A stretch of DNA of 47,603 nt from Propionibacteriales bacterium (GTDB lineage: Bacteria; Actinomycetota; Actinomycetes; Propionibacteriales; Nocardioidaceae): assembly GCA_009377795.1 (NCBI GenBank), contig WHTJ01000027.1:1-47603 (forward strand), given 5' to 3'. This document shows, one piece after another, positions 25,336 to 34,026 of the stretch (positions are counted from its first letter, which is position 1; the number at the start of each line of letters is the position of its first letter). The notes under the pieces were generated by a model. The model had not been told where the DNA came from, did no database searches, and saw only the letters and a program-made list of their open reading frames with translations. The position numbers and the translations under genes were made by a program.

Positions 25336-25394
25336 GTGTCCTCCTTCCACGTGTCATGCGCACAGTGCGCCATGGTGCACGTACCGCATGACAC
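25332..25394 (-). CDS. 20-aa Cys/His mini-ORF upstream of sulfurtransferase
   Basis: GTG 25394 to TGA 25332 encodes MSCGTCTMAHCAHDTWKEDT. Its own Shine-Dalgarno-like gagaggtga lies directly upstream, and its stop overlaps the start codon of the sulfurtransferase (ACATGA). It overlaps the 3' end of the thymidine kinase gene in another frame. A homologue at 33272-33343 before the lprG-like gene shares M-S-x-x-T-C-x-x-A-H-x-x-H-D-T-W-x-E. Three of 20 residues are Cys, reminiscent of Cys-responsive leader peptides described in mycobacteria. All shared residues use identical codons, so the DNA or RNA itself may be what is conserved. The same bases hold a nested dyad. Confidence 0.6.
   Translation of the reverse strand: MSCGTCTMAHCAHDTWKEDT
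25351..25394 (-). promoter_or_regulatory. nested dyad (candidate 5' RNA element) before sulfurtransferase
   Basis: The outer arms gtgtcatgcg (25351-25360) and cgcatgacac (25385-25394) are an exact 10-bp inverted repeat; an inner gtgc/gcac pair lies between them. The sequence from gtacgtgc to cacgtgg matches the element before the lprG-like gene at 32 of 38 positions, in the same orientation and the same distance class from the Shine-Dalgarno. Confidence 0.55.
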
Positions 25395-26061
25395 TACTCA
25401 CCTCTCCGGCTCGCCGAACGGCAGCACATCGGGCGACAGCTGCGCGGCCAGCGCGCGCCGCGGTCATGCGTCTCCGGTGGTGCTGCCGGCAGAGCACCTC
25501 GTACCCGATCTCCGGCCTCGGCCCGACCCCGTCCGCGGGGTCGCCGACCACGATGACCTCCCCCGCGACCACCATCTCGCCGTCCACGGCACGGGCGTTG
25601 TGGGTGGCGCGCTTGCCACACCAGCCCAAGGACTCGACCTGCAGAACCTGCACCCGGTCGGCCAGCTCCACGAGCCGGGCCGACCCGGGAAACAGCCGGC
25701 TCCGGAAATCGGTGAGCAGCCCGAAGGCGAACGCGTCGATCCGCAGTTCGTCGACTATCCGGGCCAGCTGCTCGATCTGGTCGCGCGTGTAGAACTGCGC
25801 CTCGTCGCAGATCAGGTAGTCGATCCTCGCCCCGCTGGTGAGGGAACCCACGACGTACTTCCAGAAGTCGAACTCGGACGGTGCCTCGATCGCACCGGCG
25901 GTCAGCCCCAGTCGGCTGGACAGCGTCGCCGCGGCCGCACGGTCGTGGCTGGTGAAGAGCCGGCCGACGCGGCCGCGGGCCGCGTGGTTGTGGTCCATCT
26001 GCAGGGCGAGGGTGCTCTTGCCGCAGTCCATCGTGCCGGTGAAGAAGCTCAGCTCTGCCAC
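25354..26061 (-). CDS. tdk: thymidine kinase (TK1 type)
   Basis: A 235-aa ATP-dependent enzyme that phosphorylates thymidine to dTMP in salvage. Seen: the Walker A loop TGTMDCGKST at residues 8-17, the DEAQF block at 86-90 with catalytic Glu87, the lasso-loop region VLQVESLGWCGKRATHNAR, and the C-terminal YEVLCRQHH part of the zinc site. GTG 26061 is chosen as start (aggatg upstream, and the protein then begins at the conserved AELSFFTG). The last ~25 residues extend beyond the usual family end and run through the mini-ORF/dyad region in another frame. It is 35 nt after the alkaline phosphatase-like gene in the same operon. Confidence 0.94.
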   Translation of the reverse strand: MAELSFFTGTMDCGKSTLALQMDHNHAARGRVGRLFTSHDRAAAATLSSRLGLTAGAIEAPSEFDFWKYVVGSLTSGARIDYLICDEAQFYTRDQIEQLARIVDELRIDAFAFGLLTDFRSRLFPGSARLVELADRVQVLQVESLGWCGKRATHNARAVDGEMVVAGEVIVVGDPADGVGPRPEIGYEVLCRQHHRRRMTAARAGRAAVARCAAVRRAGEVSSVMRYVHHGALCA

Positions 26062-26096
26062 GGGCCGACATCCTGCCACCCGACGGTGAGCGCGCT

Positions 26097-27218
26097 CTAA
26101 CCCAGGTCGACCAGCAGTGGAACCAGCATCTCGTCGGCGGTCAGCGAGCCATGCAGGCCGAACAGCTTCGACTCGTGCGGGAACCGCACGCTCGACTCCA
26201 CCGCGACGTCGCCGAGGCACGCGATCATCACGTCGCCGAGCCGGAGTGCGACCGACGTACGCATCTCACCGAACCAGCCGGCCGCGATCGCCTCCTCCCG
26301 CCGGACGACCAGCGCATCGGCACCCAGCCGCTCGCCCCAGGCGGCGACCACGTCGTCGACCGCACCCGAGCGGCAGTGCAGATGACGGAACCGGGCCTCC
26401 CCGGCCAAGGTCTCCACCCCATCGAGCAGGTCGTCCTCGGTGTCGGCGTCGACCCGGCCGGACGCGGGGATGTCGACCATCCCGTGGTCCGCGGTCACGA
26501 CCAGAGTGGCGTCGTCGGGTATCACCTCACGCAGCCGGGCGGCGAACGCGTCGACGATGGCCAGCTGATGCCGCCATGCCTCCGATCGGCAGCCGTGGCG
26601 ATGACCCGTCCAGTCGAGGTCGCCGTCGTACACGTAGACCAGCGAGGGCGCCTCCGCCGCCACCAACGCCGCGGCGGCCAGCCGTTCACCCGCACTGTCC
26701 GCGGCGGCGAAGTCGGCGCCGCGTTGTCCCGCGACGGTCAGACCAGAGTCCTCGAACGACCGCTTGTTCACCACCGTGGTCCGCACGCCCGCCCGGGCCG
26801 CCCGGGCGAACGCCGTCTCCAGAGGCTGCCACTCGCGCGGGTCGACGTCGCGGTCCCACTTCAGCCCGTTGAGCAGCCGGTCGGTACCCGGGATCCGGCA
26901 GGTGTAGCCCACGAGCCCGTGCTGGCCCGGGCCGGTTCCGACGCCGAGCGAGGTCAAGCTGGTGACCGTGGTCGACGGCACGTTGCAGGTGATCGTGCGT
27001 GCCGGCAGCGAGGAGAGGTACGGCGCGTCGCTCGCGTAATCCGCCAGCAGTCGCCCGCCGAGACCGTCCACGAGCAGCAGCACGAGGCGACGCGATGCGG
27101 GAAGCCCCAGGACGTTCCCGTCGCGGCCGGACATCCCCAGTGCCGCGATGGAGGAGTCGACCAGCTCGGCGATCGACCCCGAACCGTACTCGGGGAGGAC
27201 AGCGGCGGGAGTCGTCAC
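26097..27218 (-). CDS. alkaline phosphatase superfamily / nucleotide pyrophosphatase-like protein
   Basis: A 373-aa protein of the type I phosphodiesterase/nucleotide pyrophosphatase group. Metal-site motifs are visible: LLLVDGLG (first Asp), PSTTVTSLTSLGVG (nucleophile Thr region), YDGDLDWTGHRHG (Asp/His pair) and VTADHGMVDI (Asp-His). There is no signal peptide, so it acts in the cytosol. Actinobacteria commonly carry this gene beside DUF5998. The start GTG 27218 overlaps the DUF5998 stop (GTGA), so the two are translationally coupled. The physiological substrate is unknown; phosphodiesters or nucleotide pyrophosphates are likely from the family. Confidence 0.9.
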   Translation of the reverse strand: MTTPAAVLPEYGSGSIAELVDSSIAALGMSGRDGNVLGLPASRRLVLLLVDGLGGRLLADYASDAPYLSSLPARTITCNVPSTTVTSLTSLGVGTGPGQHGLVGYTCRIPGTDRLLNGLKWDRDVDPREWQPLETAFARAARAGVRTTVVNKRSFEDSGLTVAGQRGADFAAADSAGERLAAAALVAAEAPSLVYVYDGDLDWTGHRHGCRSEAWRHQLAIVDAFAARLREVIPDDATLVVTADHGMVDIPASGRVDADTEDDLLDGVETLAGEARFRHLHCRSGAVDDVVAAWGERLGADALVVRREEAIAAGWFGEMRTSVALRLGDVMIACLGDVAVESSVRFPHESKLFGLHGSLTADEMLVPLLVDLG

Positions 27219-27817
27219 CGGGCCGTGGCGGCCGAAAGCGAGTTCGCGAACGAAAGCAGCTTTCGGACGGCGTCGTGGCCGTCGGCGGCCGCGCTCATCC
27301 GGATGGAGAAGTCGTCTGCGGTCATCGTGCCGGTGTAGCCGTGGTCGCCCGTGCACTCGGGATCGCCGCACGTGGCCGGCTCGAGGTCGACCCGGTTCAC
27401 CGCACCCCAGCCGATCGTCAGCACCGCTTCGTCGGCCTCGGGGCGCCGCGTCTGGCCGGCGTAGCTCTCCGGGTCCGCGACCATGCGTGAGGTCACCACG
27501 GAGCGCACTTGCGACAACGCGATCGCCTCGGTCGAGGTGGAGGCGTACGGCGAGGGCAGGAGGTCGTCGGCCGGATGCTCGTCGGTGTGCGCGATCATCA
27601 GCCGGGTCGCCGTGAGCACCAGTACGGTGACATGGCGGCGTACCTCCTCCTGGTCGAAGGTCGGCTCGTGGTGGATCACGAAATCCGCCACATGCTCCCC
27701 CGCGATCGCGGACTCCACGGCCTCGGCCACGACCGTCGGGTAGTAACCGCAACGGTCGATGGCGTCCCGTAACTCGTCCGCCTGCGTGGGCGGGCTCGCG
27801 GTCGAACTCTCAGGCAT
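27215..27817 (-). CDS. DUF5998 family protein
   Basis: A 200-aa soluble protein of the actinobacterial DUF5998 family. Conserved parts seen: the helix LRDAIDRCGYYPTVVAEAV, the strand-rich segment FVIHHEPTFDQEEVRRHVTVLVLTATRLMIAHTD, the Cys pair in CGDPECTGDHGYTG and the C-terminal FSIRMSAAADG. The domain resembles PH-like small regulators, but the function is unknown. Conserved pairing with the downstream phosphatase suggests a shared pathway. ATG 27817 has gggg close upstream. The upstream acetyltransferase gene ends 55 nt before it. Confidence 0.9.
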   Translation of the reverse strand: MPESSTASPPTQADELRDAIDRCGYYPTVVAEAVESAIAGEHVADFVIHHEPTFDQEEVRRHVTVLVLTATRLMIAHTDEHPADDLLPSPYASTSTEAIALSQVRSVVTSRMVADPESYAGQTRRPEADEAVLTIGWGAVNRVDLEPATCGDPECTGDHGYTGTMTADDFSIRMSAAADGHDAVRKLLSFANSLSAATAR

Positions 27818-27872
27818 GGCCCCAGTCTGTCACGCCGTCGGAGTCCGCTGTGCTCCGTATGCACAGATCCGG

Positions 27873-30554
27873 TCAGGTGGGCAGCGTGTCGCCCGACGTA
27901 CCGGCGAGCCGGCGGGCGAACAGGCCACTGCGTGAGCCGCGCACCGGGGCGACCCGGCCGGTGGCGGCGAGCACGGTGCACCCCTGCGGCCCGGCGAGCA
28001 GCAGCCCCAGGTCGAGGGCGGCGACCTCGGGCAGGTCGTGCTTCAGCCGGCCCAGCCGCTGGACCACGTCCTCGACCGCGTCCACGTCGACCGGTTCACT
28101 GCCGCGATAACCGAACAGCAGCGGCGCCGCCCGGACCTCCCGGACCATGGCCGCCGCGTCGACGTCGGTGAGCGGCGGAATGCGGTACGCCCGGTCGCCC
28201 AGCAGCTCGGTCGGAGCGCCGGCGACACCGAACGACACGATCGGCCCGAACAGTGGGTCCTCCATGCTGCCGAGCGCCAGCGGAACCCCGGACGGTGCCA
28301 TCCGCTGCACCACCAGTTCCGCGGACTGCGGATCGCCGACGTCGGCGGTCAGTGAGCCCCACGCCTCGCGCATGTCCTCCTCGTCGCCGATCCTGCGCCA
28401 GACGTGGGACATGTCGGAACGCTGCTGCAGGGCGATCGCCGTGGCCTTCAGTACGACGTTCCATCCGAGCCCCTCACCCGCCGAGACCGCCTCGTCGAGG
28501 GTGGTCACCCGGGACCTCGGCCACAGGTCGATGCCGTAGATCCCGAGCAGCTCGCGCAGCTCGTCGTCGTCCAGCGCCCGCGGCTGCCCCTCCGCGCCCA
28601 GCCAGGACGCTACCCGGCCGTGCGCCTTCTTGGCGTCGATCTCCGGATGGTGGATGAACTCGCCTTCGGGCCGGCGCAGCCAGTCGGCGTACTCGACGAC
28701 GCGGCTTAGCGCGCGTACGGCGGCCTCCGGCGCCCGGTACGACGGCACCGATCCCCTGCCCGCGGCGCCCTCGACGTCGGGCACCCGCAGCAGCTCGGGC
28801 ACCCCCTCGGACGCCAGGAAGGTCGACGCCAGCGGCTTGTCGGACTGCTCCCCCACGGCCGCGAGCACGTCGGCGACCTGCTCCCCCGTGGTGTTGAGCG
28901 CCGTGATGAACACCGCCACGACCGCGTCCACGTCCGGATCGTCGACCGCCTCGTCGAGTGCGCGCTCGAAGTCGTCCGCGGTGGCCTCCGCGCCGAGTGC
29001 GACCGGTTCCGCGACCGTCAACCCGGCGGCCGCGGCCGCGTCGGCCGCCAGCAGCTCCAATGCGTACGAGTTGCCCACGATCGCCACCCGCGGCCCGCGC
29101 GGCAGCGGCTGGTGGGCCAGCAGCTGCGCGACGTCGAACATGTCGTCCAGCGTGTCCACCTGGATCACCCCGGCCTGGCGGAACATCGCGTCCACCGCGG
29201 CCTGCGGCGCGATCGTGGACTTCACCGTGTGGCCCATCGGGACGCCCTGCGTCGTACGTCCGGACTTCACCGCGACGATCGGCTTGCGCCGGGCCACCCG
29301 GCGGGCGATCCGGCTGAACTTGCGGGGGTTACCGATGGACTCCAGGTACAGCAGCACCAGCTCGGTGTCGTCGTCCTCTTCCCAGTACTGCAGCAGGTCG
29401 TTGCCGGACACGTCCGCCCGGTTGCCGGCGCTGACGAACGTCGACAGGCCCAGACCCCGCCGGCTCACGGTCTCGAGGATGGCCACGCCGAGCGCGCCCG
29501 ACTGGCAGAAGAACCCCGCCCGTCCCCGCGGCGGCATCAGCGTCGAGAGCGAGGCGTTCAGCGAGCTCTCCGTACGGGTGTTGACGATCCCGAGGCAGTT
29601 CGGCCCGACGAGCCGCAGGCCGTACGACCTGGCCAGGCCCACCAGCCTGCGTTGCCGTTCGCGTCCCTCCGGCCCGGTCTCGGCGTACCCGCTGGAGATC
29701 ACCACCAGCCCGTGCACGCCCTTGGCCGCGCAGTCGAGCACGACGTCCTCGACCGACTCGGCGGGCACCGCCACCAGGGCGAGGTCCACGTCGCCCGGGA
29801 TCTCCTGCACGGAGGGGTACGCCTGCAGGCCGGCGACGGCGTCCGCGGCTGAGTTCACGGCGTAGACCCGCCCGGTGTATCCGCCGAGGACGAGGTTCCG
29901 CACCAGGGTCTGGCCGATGGTGTCCTGGCGGCGGCTGGCCCCGATCACCGCCACGGCGCGCGCGTTGAAGAACCCCTCGATGGACCGCGCCTCGGAGCGA
30001 TGCTCGCGGGCCTGGAGGACGCCGAACGCGGTGTCGGTCGGGTCGATGCTGAACTCGAGCCGCATCACGCCGTCCTCGAAGTCCCCCGCGACGTGGTAGC
30101 CGGCCTCCTTGAAGATCTGGATCATCCGGGCGTTCTCCGGCAGGATCTCCGCCACGAACCTCGAGATCCCGCGCTCCCGGCCGGCCTCGGCGAGGTGCTC
30201 GAGGAGCAGCTGTCCCAGACCGCGGCCCTGGTGCGCGTCCTCCACCAGGAACGCCACCTCCGCCTCGTCGGTCTTGATCCGGTCGTAGCGCCCCACCGCG
30301 ATGATCTCGGCGCCGAGTGTCGCCACGAAGGCGAGCCGGTCCTCGTAGTCGACGTTCGTGAAGTGCTCGAGGTCGCGCTCGGACAGTCTCGGGTACGGCG
30401 CGAAGAACCGCAGGTACTTCGACTCCTCCGACACCCGGTCGTAGAAACGCTCCAGCCCGTCGGCGTCGTCGGGCACGATCGGCCGCAGATGGGCCGTACG
30501 GCCGTCGCTGAGCACCACGTCTGCTTCCCAGTGCGCCGGATAGCTGATCTCCAC
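27873..30554 (-). CDS. pat: GNAT acetyltransferase fused to acyl-CoA synthetase (NDP-forming)-like domains
   Basis: An 893-aa protein with the Pat/PatZ set of domains: an N-terminal GNAT domain (about 1-165; [22 protein letters not shown] is its acetyl-CoA part), a CoA-binding Rossmann domain (about 190-320; [15 protein letters not shown]), a flavodoxin-like ligase domain (about 335-480; [16 protein letters not shown]) and an ATP-grasp domain (about 650-880). Family members acetylate lysines of metabolic enzymes such as acetyl-CoA synthetase, with the synthetase-like part sensing CoA derivatives or acting as an acyl-CoA ligase. GTG 30554 has no Shine-Dalgarno; TAGATT lies 7 nt upstream. First gene of the six-cistron operon, divergent from parC. 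Confidence 0.92.
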   Translation of the reverse strand: MEISYPAHWEADVVLSDGRTAHLRPIVPDDADGLERFYDRVSEESKYLRFFAPYPRLSERDLEHFTNVDYEDRLAFVATLGAEIIAVGRYDRIKTDEAEVAFLVEDAHQGRGLGQLLLEHLAEAGRERGISRFVAEILPENARMIQIFKEAGYHVAGDFEDGVMRLEFSIDPTDTAFGVLQAREHRSEARSIEGFFNARAVAVIGASRRQDTIGQTLVRNLVLGGYTGRVYAVNSAADAVAGLQAYPSVQEIPGDVDLALVAVPAESVEDVVLDCAAKGVHGLVVISSGYAETGPEGRERQRRLVGLARSYGLRLVGPNCLGIVNTRTESSLNASLSTLMPPRGRAGFFCQSGALGVAILETVSRRGLGLSTFVSAGNRADVSGNDLLQYWEEDDDTELVLLYLESIGNPRKFSRIARRVARRKPIVAVKSGRTTQGVPMGHTVKSTIAPQAAVDAMFRQAGVIQVDTLDDMFDVAQLLAHQPLPRGPRVAIVGNSYALELLAADAAAAAGLTVAEPVALGAEATADDFERALDEAVDDPDVDAVVAVFITALNTTGEQVADVLAAVGEQSDKPLASTFLASEGVPELLRVPDVEGAAGRGSVPSYRAPEAAVRALSRVVEYADWLRRPEGEFIHHPEIDAKKAHGRVASWLGAEGQPRALDDDELRELLGIYGIDLWPRSRVTTLDEAVSAGEGLGWNVVLKATAIALQQRSDMSHVWRRIGDEEDMREAWGSLTADVGDPQSAELVVQRMAPSGVPLALGSMEDPLFGPIVSFGVAGAPTELLGDRAYRIPPLTDVDAAAMVREVRAAPLLFGYRGSEPVDVDAVEDVVQRLGRLKHDLPEVAALDLGLLLAGPQGCTVLAATGRVAPVRGSRSGLFARRLAGTSGDTLPT

Positions 30555-30561
30555 GGAAGCA

Positions 30562-30567
30562 AATCTA
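30562..30567 (-). promoter_or_regulatory. -10 element of pat operon (leaderless)
   Basis: TAGATT on the minus strand, 7 nt before GTG 30554. Confidence 0.45.
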
Positions 30568-30602
30568 TCCGCCCGGAAAACGCCGGTATGAACGTGCCAG
30601 TC

Positions 30603-30661
30603 CCGAGTGGCCCGAGTTGCGCGACGACACCGGCGTGTCGTGTGCAGAAGGGGCCACTCGG
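30603..30661. repeat. nested cruciform between pat and parC
   Basis: The outer arms ccgagtggccc (30603-30613) and gggccactcgg (30651-30661) are exact. Inside, acgacac (30624-30630) and gtgtcgt (30635-30641) form a second hairpin with loop cggc. It sits in the 206-nt divergent region, 36 nt upstream of the predicted -10 of pat. Confidence 0.65.
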
Positions 30662-30760
30662 CGGATCACGGGGACCGCGGGTCGGTGCGCAGATCGGCCG
30701 GGGCCACCGGTGACAATAGCCGGGAACCCCGTTTCCCATCCCGACGAGGCCGAAGAGACG

Positions 30761-33241
30761 ATGGCACGACGCAGGACGAAGACAGCCCGCCAACCCGACG
30801 ACTTCGAGGAGCACATCCTCGACACCGACGTCGGCGAGGAGATGCGCTCCAGCTACCTGGAATACGCCTACTCGGTGATCTACTCCCGTGCGCTACCGGA
30901 CGCCCGTGACGGCCTGAAACCGGTGCAGCGGCGGATCCTCTACGCGATGTCGGACATGAACCTCCGTCCGGACCGGGGCCACGTGAAGAGCGCCCGGGTC
31001 GTCGGTGAGGTCATGGGGCGGCTGCACCCGCACAGCGATACTGCGATCTACGACGCCCTGGTCCGGATGGCCCAGGTGTGGTCGATGCGAGTCCCGATGG
31101 TGGACGGCCACGGCAACTTCGGCTCGCTCGACGACTCCCCCGCGGCGATGCGCTACACCGAATGCCGGATGGCGCCGCCGTCCCTGCCGATGACGGCGTC
31201 GCTCGACGAGGACACGGTCGAGTTCAGGGCCAACTACGACAGCCGGGAGCTGGAGCCGACGGTGCTCCCGGCGGCGATCCCCAACCTGCTGGTCAACGGC
31301 GCATCCGGCATCGCGGTCGGCATGGCGACCAACATCGCGCCGCACAACCTGGTCGAGGTGGTGCAGGCGCTCCGCCACCTGATCAAACACCCGGACGCCG
31401 GTCTCGACGACCTGATGCGGTTCGTGCCGGGGCCTGACCTGCCGACCGGCGGAAAAATCATCGGCCTGGAAGGGATCCGCGACGCGTACGAGGCCGGGCG
31501 GGGATCATTCAAGATGCGCGCGACGGCCCGGATCGAGAACGTCACGCCCCGCCGCAAGGGGATCGTGGTGTCCGAGCTGCCGTACCAGATCGGTACGGAG
31601 AAGGTGATCGAGCGGATCAAGCACCTCGTCCAGTCCAAGAAGCTGAAGGGGATAGCCGACCTCAAGGACCTCACCGATCGCGACAAGGGTCTGCGGTTGG
31701 TCATCGAGGTGAAGAACGGCTTCCATCCCGAGGCGATCCTCGAGCAGCTCTACAAGCTGACGCCGATGGAGGACTCCTTCGGGATCAACGCGGTCACGCT
31801 CGTCGACGGCCAGCCCCGGACACTGGGCCTGAAGCAGCTGCTCGAGGTCTATCTGGAGCATCGGTACGACGTCGTACGCCGGCGTACGGAGTTCCGGCGC
31901 ACGAAGGCCGGCGACCGGCTGCATCTGGTCGACGGCCTGCTGGTCGCGATCCTCGACATCGACGAGGTCATCCAGCTGATCCGCGGCAGCGACGACACCG
32001 AACAGGCCCGGACCCGCCTGATGCAGGTCTTCGACCTCAGCGAGGTGCAGGCGAACTACATCCTCGAGATGCCGCTGCGCAGGCTGACGAAGTTCTCCCG
32101 GATCGAGCTGGAGAAGGAGCAGTCCGAGCTCCGCCGGACAATCGAGGAACTCACCGCGATCCTGGAGGACGAGTCGTTGCTCAAGCAGGTGGTGGCGGAC
32201 GAGCTCGCGGAGGTGGCCAAGCAGCACGGCACCCCCCGGCGTACCGTCCTGCTGGAGTCGGCGGGCGCGCCGGCGACCGCCGCCGTACCGCTGGAGATCA
32301 GCGACGACCCCTGCTACGTCCTGCTGTCGTCGTCGAACCTCCTCGCGCGAACCACCGGCCAGGAACCGCTCGGCGACGGCACCTCCCGCGCCAAGCACGA
32401 CGTGATCCTCAGCGTCGCGGCGGCCACCGCGCGCGGGCATGTCGGCGTGGTGACGTCGCACGGGCGGTTGACCCGGCTCGGCGTGCTCGACCTGCCCACG
32501 CTCCCGGCGACCGCCAACGCACCACATCTGCAGGGCGGGGCTCCGGTCAGCGAGTTCCTGTCCCTCGAGTCCGGCGAGCGGGTGCTGTGCCTCACCACGC
32601 TCGATCCGGACTCGCCCGGACTCGCGGTGGCGACCGAGCACGGAGTCGTGAAGCGGGTAGTCCCCGATCACCTGGCGAACAAGGACTCGTGGGACATCAT
32701 CCGGCTCGGCGACAGCGACCGGCTCGTCGGTGCGGTGGAGCTGCGTTCCGGCGACGAGGAGCTGGTCCTGATCAGCTCGGACGCACAGCTGCTGCGGATG
32801 CCCGCCTCGGCGGTCCGGCCCCAGGGCCGGAGCGGGGGTGGCGTCGCGGGGATCCGGCTCTCGTCCGGCGCGACCGTGCGGTCTTTCGGCGCCTTCGAGG
32901 CCGGCGAGGATGCGGCCGTGGTCACGTCGTCGGGGTCGAGCAGCTCGCTGCCGGGTACGGAGGCGGGTTCGCTCAAGGTCACACCGTTGGCGGAGTACCC
33001 CACCAAGGGGCGGGCCACCGGCGGCGTACGCTGTCACCGGTTCCTGAAGGGCGAGGACACGCTGGTGTTCGCCTGGGCCGGGCCCGGACCGGCCAGGGCG
33101 GCGGCGGTCAGCGGAGCGCCGATCGACCTTCCGGAGCCCACCGGGAAGCGCGATGGCTCCGGATCGCCCGGTCAGCAGCCGATCGCCGCGGTGTCCGGCC
33201 CGGCGGCGCTGCTGGCGCCGGCCGCGCCGCAGACCGCATAG
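30761..33241 (+). CDS. parC: DNA topoisomerase IV subunit A
   Basis: An 826-aa type IIA topoisomerase subunit that cuts and rejoins DNA during decatenation and relaxation. Seen: the quinolone-resistance region [20 protein letters not shown], catalytic Tyr132 in AMRYTECRM, the coiled-coil/exit-gate region around 370-460 and a C-terminal beta-pinwheel domain (from ~500). The gyrase-type GyrA box is not evident, and the partner parE is in the same window, so subunit A of topoisomerase IV is preferred over gyrase. ATG 30761 is the start ([17 protein letters not shown]), with a weak gaagag upstream. The mini-ORF and the lprG-like gene follow after 30 nt. Confidence 0.93.
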   Translation: MARRRTKTARQPDDFEEHILDTDVGEEMRSSYLEYAYSVIYSRALPDARDGLKPVQRRILYAMSDMNLRPDRGHVKSARVVGEVMGRLHPHSDTAIYDALVRMAQVWSMRVPMVDGHGNFGSLDDSPAAMRYTECRMAPPSLPMTASLDEDTVEFRANYDSRELEPTVLPAAIPNLLVNGASGIAVGMATNIAPHNLVEVVQALRHLIKHPDAGLDDLMRFVPGPDLPTGGKIIGLEGIRDAYEAGRGSFKMRATARIENVTPRRKGIVVSELPYQIGTEKVIERIKHLVQSKKLKGIADLKDLTDRDKGLRLVIEVKNGFHPEAILEQLYKLTPMEDSFGINAVTLVDGQPRTLGLKQLLEVYLEHRYDVVRRRTEFRRTKAGDRLHLVDGLLVAILDIDEVIQLIRGSDDTEQARTRLMQVFDLSEVQANYILEMPLRRLTKFSRIELEKEQSELRRTIEELTAILEDESLLKQVVADELAEVAKQHGTPRRTVLLESAGAPATAAVPLEISDDPCYVLLSSSNLLARTTGQEPLGDGTSRAKHDVILSVAAATARGHVGVVTSHGRLTRLGVLDLPTLPATANAPHLQGGAPVSEFLSLESGERVLCLTTLDPDSPGLAVATEHGVVKRVVPDHLANKDSWDIIRLGDSDRLVGAVELRSGDEELVLISSDAQLLRMPASAVRPQGRSGGGVAGIRLSSGATVRSFGAFEAGEDAAVVTSSGSSSSLPGTEAGSLKVTPLAEYPTKGRATGGVRCHRFLKGEDTLVFAWAGPGPARAAAVSGAPIDLPEPTGKRDGSGSPGQQPIAAVSGPAALLAPAAPQTA

Positions 33242-33271
33242 CCGGCCGGAAGGGCCGAAGGGGAGGCTGTC

Positions 33272-33343
33272 GTGAACGACATGTCAGGCAGTACGTGCGC
33301 CTTAGCGCACTCATCGCATGACACGTGGTGGGAGGCCGGGTGA
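33272..33343 (+). CDS. 23-aa mini-ORF upstream of lprG-like gene
   Basis: GTG 33272 (ggggagg 5 nt upstream) to TGA 33341-33343; the stop overlaps the lipoprotein start (GTGA). The core from its fourth codon is MSGSTCALAHSSHDTWWEAG, 11 of 20 identical to the mini-ORF before the sulfurtransferase. It has one Cys and a TTA leucine codon, rare in this GC-rich sequence. It starts 30 nt after the parC stop. It may be a leader peptide, a small metal-binding peptide (C, H, H, D conserved) or a by-product of a conserved RNA structure. No database family is known to me. Confidence 0.6.
   Translation: MNDMSGSTCALAHSSHDTWWEAG
33281..33329 (+). promoter_or_regulatory. dyad element before lprG-like gene
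   Basis: An inner perfect hairpin gtgcgc-ctta-gcgcac (33295-33310) and an imperfect outer pair (tgtcaggc / gcatgaca, 7 of 8). It is homologous to the element at 25351-25394 and, as there, is followed at once by the Shine-Dalgarno of the downstream gene. Confidence 0.55.
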
Positions 33344-34026
33344 AGCGGGTGCTCGGCGTGTGCGCGGCGGCCGTACTGGTGTCCAGCGCCTGCAGCGCCT
33401 CCGAATCCTCCGGCGGGGCGGACCTCGAGTCCCGCCTCGCGGCCGCCAAGACGGCGCTCGACGAGGCCGCCAGCGTGGAGTTCACGTTGGCGGCGGACGG
33501 CCTCCCGGACGGCGTCGCCGGCGTCGAGCTTGCCGAGGGCGTGGGCACCCACGCACCGGCGTTCGAGGGCGAGATCACGATCAGCGGTGGCGGCATCCTC
33601 GACGGGCAGACCGTCAAGGTCGTCTCCGTGGACGGTGAGGTGTACGCGAACGCCGCGTTCACCTCGTCGTACTTCGCCGTCGATCCGGCGGACTTCGGAG
33701 CACCGGATCCGGCCGCGCTGATCGACCCGGACTCCGGCGTGTCGACCCTGCTCACCGAGGCGAACGACCTCCAGGATGAGGGCGAGTCGCGCGAGGGCGA
33801 CACCGTGGTGACGGAGCTGTCCGGATCCGTACCGGGGAAGGTGCTCGCGCGGATCTTCCCGACCGCGTCGGCCGGCGACCCGTACGACGTGCTTTTCACC
33901 GTCACCGACGAGAACGACGTCCGTGGTCTCACCGTCGCGGGCGCGTTCTACGGCAAGGGTGGCAACGTCACCTACGACCTGACCTTCGACCCTTCTGACG
34001 AAGAGGTCGAGATCACGAAGCCGTGA
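33340..34026 (+). CDS. lprG: LppX/LprAFG-family lipoprotein, LprG-like
   Basis: A 228-aa secreted lipoprotein: a lipobox VSSAC at about residues 14-18 follows a short hydrophobic signal, so the mature protein starts at the Cys and is anchored to the membrane. The rest fits the LppX/LprAFG fold with a hydrophobic lipid-binding cavity (VEFTLAADGLP, KVVSVDGEVYANAAF, DLTFDPSDEEVEITKP). In Mycobacterium LprG works with the MFS protein Rv1410c (P55), encoded next to it, to move triacylglycerides and lipoarabinomannan; the same pair is present here with a GTGA overlap. GTG 33340 follows ggagg closely and overlaps the mini-ORF stop. Confidence 0.9.
   Translation: MKRVLGVCAAAVLVSSACSASESSGGADLESRLAAAKTALDEAASVEFTLAADGLPDGVAGVELAEGVGTHAPAFEGEITISGGGILDGQTVKVVSVDGEVYANAAFTSSYFAVDPADFGAPDPAALIDPDSGVSTLLTEANDLQDEGESREGDTVVTELSGSVPGKVLARIFPTASAGDPYDVLFTVTDENDVRGLTVAGAFYGKGGNVTYDLTFDPSDEEVEITKP

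Noticed and set aside
25354-25394. MRYVHHGALCA as a separate leader peptide in the tdk frame
   Set aside because: It is simply the end of tdk; the mini-ORF with its own Shine-Dalgarno, homologue and start-stop overlap is in another frame.
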